Shown: in pieces, positions 62,961 through 64,000 of the stretch
How positions within the stretch are numbered: position 1 is the first letter of the stretch
Layout: every line of letters starts with the position of its first letter
Assembly: GCA_021014325.1 (NCBI GenBank)
Contig: CM037474.1
Span: forward strand, 4,282,488-4,346,487
From: Plazaster borealis
Lineage: Eukaryota; Echinodermata; Asteroidea; Forcipulatida; Labidiasteridae
Direction: 5' to 3'
DNA length: 64,000 nt
The notes under the pieces: generated by a model
The model's input: only the letters and a program-made list of their open reading frames with translations
Databases searched by the model: none
Told to the model about the DNA's origin: nothing
Made by a program: the position numbers and the translations under genes

Positions 62961-63661
62961 TAGACTGTGCAAGTCTCGCGCATATTTGAACTTCCGGGAC
63001 CATTGTGGTCCCACCCATATGGGGATTTACGTGGGCAAGATTTTGTTATGTCAATAATTTTAGTTTAACGTGGTTTATGACCAAGAAGAATATATATGTT
63101 GTTGGGAATGTAATACTCAGTGATAAAAAATATGAAAGTAAAATCAATTCAACAATATAACGAAGAAAACCCGATAATTAAACTTGACCTCAGCTTCCGG
63201 TTGCTGAAAAAATAAAAATTTTGTGCTCACCTCCGATCACAAAACTTATGTAAACGCTTGTTTTGGATGCGCGAGAATCGCCAGATGCTGTAATTGCAAC
63301 GCAAAGCCTTTTTATAGCAGTCTATGGTTGTTGAGGCGTCAGCGTTCCCCACAAACTGCGTCAAGCGTTAATTTTACGCCCGTGTGACCATCGTGAATCC
63401 ACGAAAGTGATTTCTGAAAAGTTAAGATCAGTAAGCACCCTTGTCCCAGCGCTTTAATTTTGCTTCAATAAGAATTAACAAATTATTTGTGTATTTATTA
63501 TAAACACTAAAATTGGTTTTATAAACAGGTGATGAGTATTTTTGTTGTTCAGATTGCATCATTGAATATAATTTTTAAACAAACATTTTATTTCAGAGAA
63601 AAAAATGTTCTTCGTTTGACGTGTTTTCTCATTCCGATATGCGCGAGACTTGCACAGTCTA
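62961..63661. mobile_element. DNA transposon-like element with TA target, copy B
   Basis: 701 bp, same inverted ends as 41836-42498 with flanking TA, but in opposite orientation (cgaagaac..tgcgcgagactt end on the right here). No transposase frame. Confidence 0.8.
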
Positions 63662-63925
63662 TAGGCCCGGAATCAGGGATTACACAATAAACCCTAGGAC
63701 AACCTTAGACAGAATTAATTTTACTGGCACCTGTCCTCTTATTTTGGGTGAAACAAAGCGTTGCACGGTGAGTGTACGCTCTGTCCACACTCAGAGTACA
63801 GGTGACCTGTAATCCCGTCGTCCAATGTGATACAAAAATACGAAAGTCACTTCCTCCCAGTATGCATCCGGCATGTCCAGGGAAAAATTGATGCGTTGAC
63901 ACGGTGAAGCAGTAAACACTTAGCA

Positions 63926-64000
63926 AATAATAATAATAATAATAATAATGCAGTTCTTATATCTATAGCGCTTTATACTCCCGATGGGTGTCTCAAAGCG
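63926..64000 (-). mobile_element. SINE tail running off the window
   Basis: (aat)n followed by gcagttcttatatctatagc and gctttatactcccga, the reversed 3' end of the tRNA-SINE family. Continues beyond 64000. Confidence 0.55.

Overview
The window is intron-rich animal DNA. It contains five protein-coding genes spread over many short exons, each supported by GT/AG boundaries with matching codon phase. Introns and intergenic DNA are packed with tRNA-derived SINEs, short inverted-repeat (MITE-like) elements and minisatellites. A single NR2C-type nuclear receptor, together with the repeat style, suggests an invertebrate deuterostome. I lean towards an echinoderm, possibly a sea star, but no search was possible and this is inference.

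Layout. (1) 0.09-1.66 kb: a 783-bp direct tandem duplication carrying a dead LINE 3' end (minus strand) and the first recognisable exon of a kelch gene. (2) 1.52-8.14 kb, plus strand: a kelch-repeat gene with at least eight exons, cut by an assembly gap of exactly 500 N (8143-8642). (3) 9.6-12.8 kb, minus strand: the 5' four coding exons of an EOGT-like gene (EGF-domain-specific O-GlcNAc transferase). Its catalytic part is not present on this side of the gap. (4) 15.7-45.8 kb, plus strand: a complete NR2C (TR2/TR4-type orphan nuclear receptor) gene, with a probable CCAAT-rich promoter, a non-coding first exon, a 9.2-kb first intron containing a 39-bp minisatellite, and 14 coding exons (661 aa in the long form). 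(5) 45.8-52.3 kb: no gene recognised, mostly repeats. (6) 52.3-58.5 kb, minus strand: HEMK1-type glutamine methyltransferase, seven coding exons, last one not found, with SINE-rich introns. (7) 58.6-60.9 kb, plus strand: a small mucin-like single-pass membrane protein, apparently sharing a divergent promoter region with HEMK1. (8) 61-64 kb: repeats only.

The genes do not form a pathway. EOGT acts in the ER on EGF repeats (Notch-type proteins), NR2C is a nuclear transcription factor, and HEMK1 modifies mitochondrial release factors. The kelch and mucin-like proteins have no assignable partner. I see no operon, CRISPR array, toxin or viral gene, and no evidence for an unknown multi-gene system. 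The points most worth a second look are three successive 45-nt exons in NR2C with similar peptides, a duplication that stops exactly at a splice donor, a coding exon lying between the arms of a transposon-like inverted repeat, and a MITE nested in another MITE with a visible TTAA duplication.
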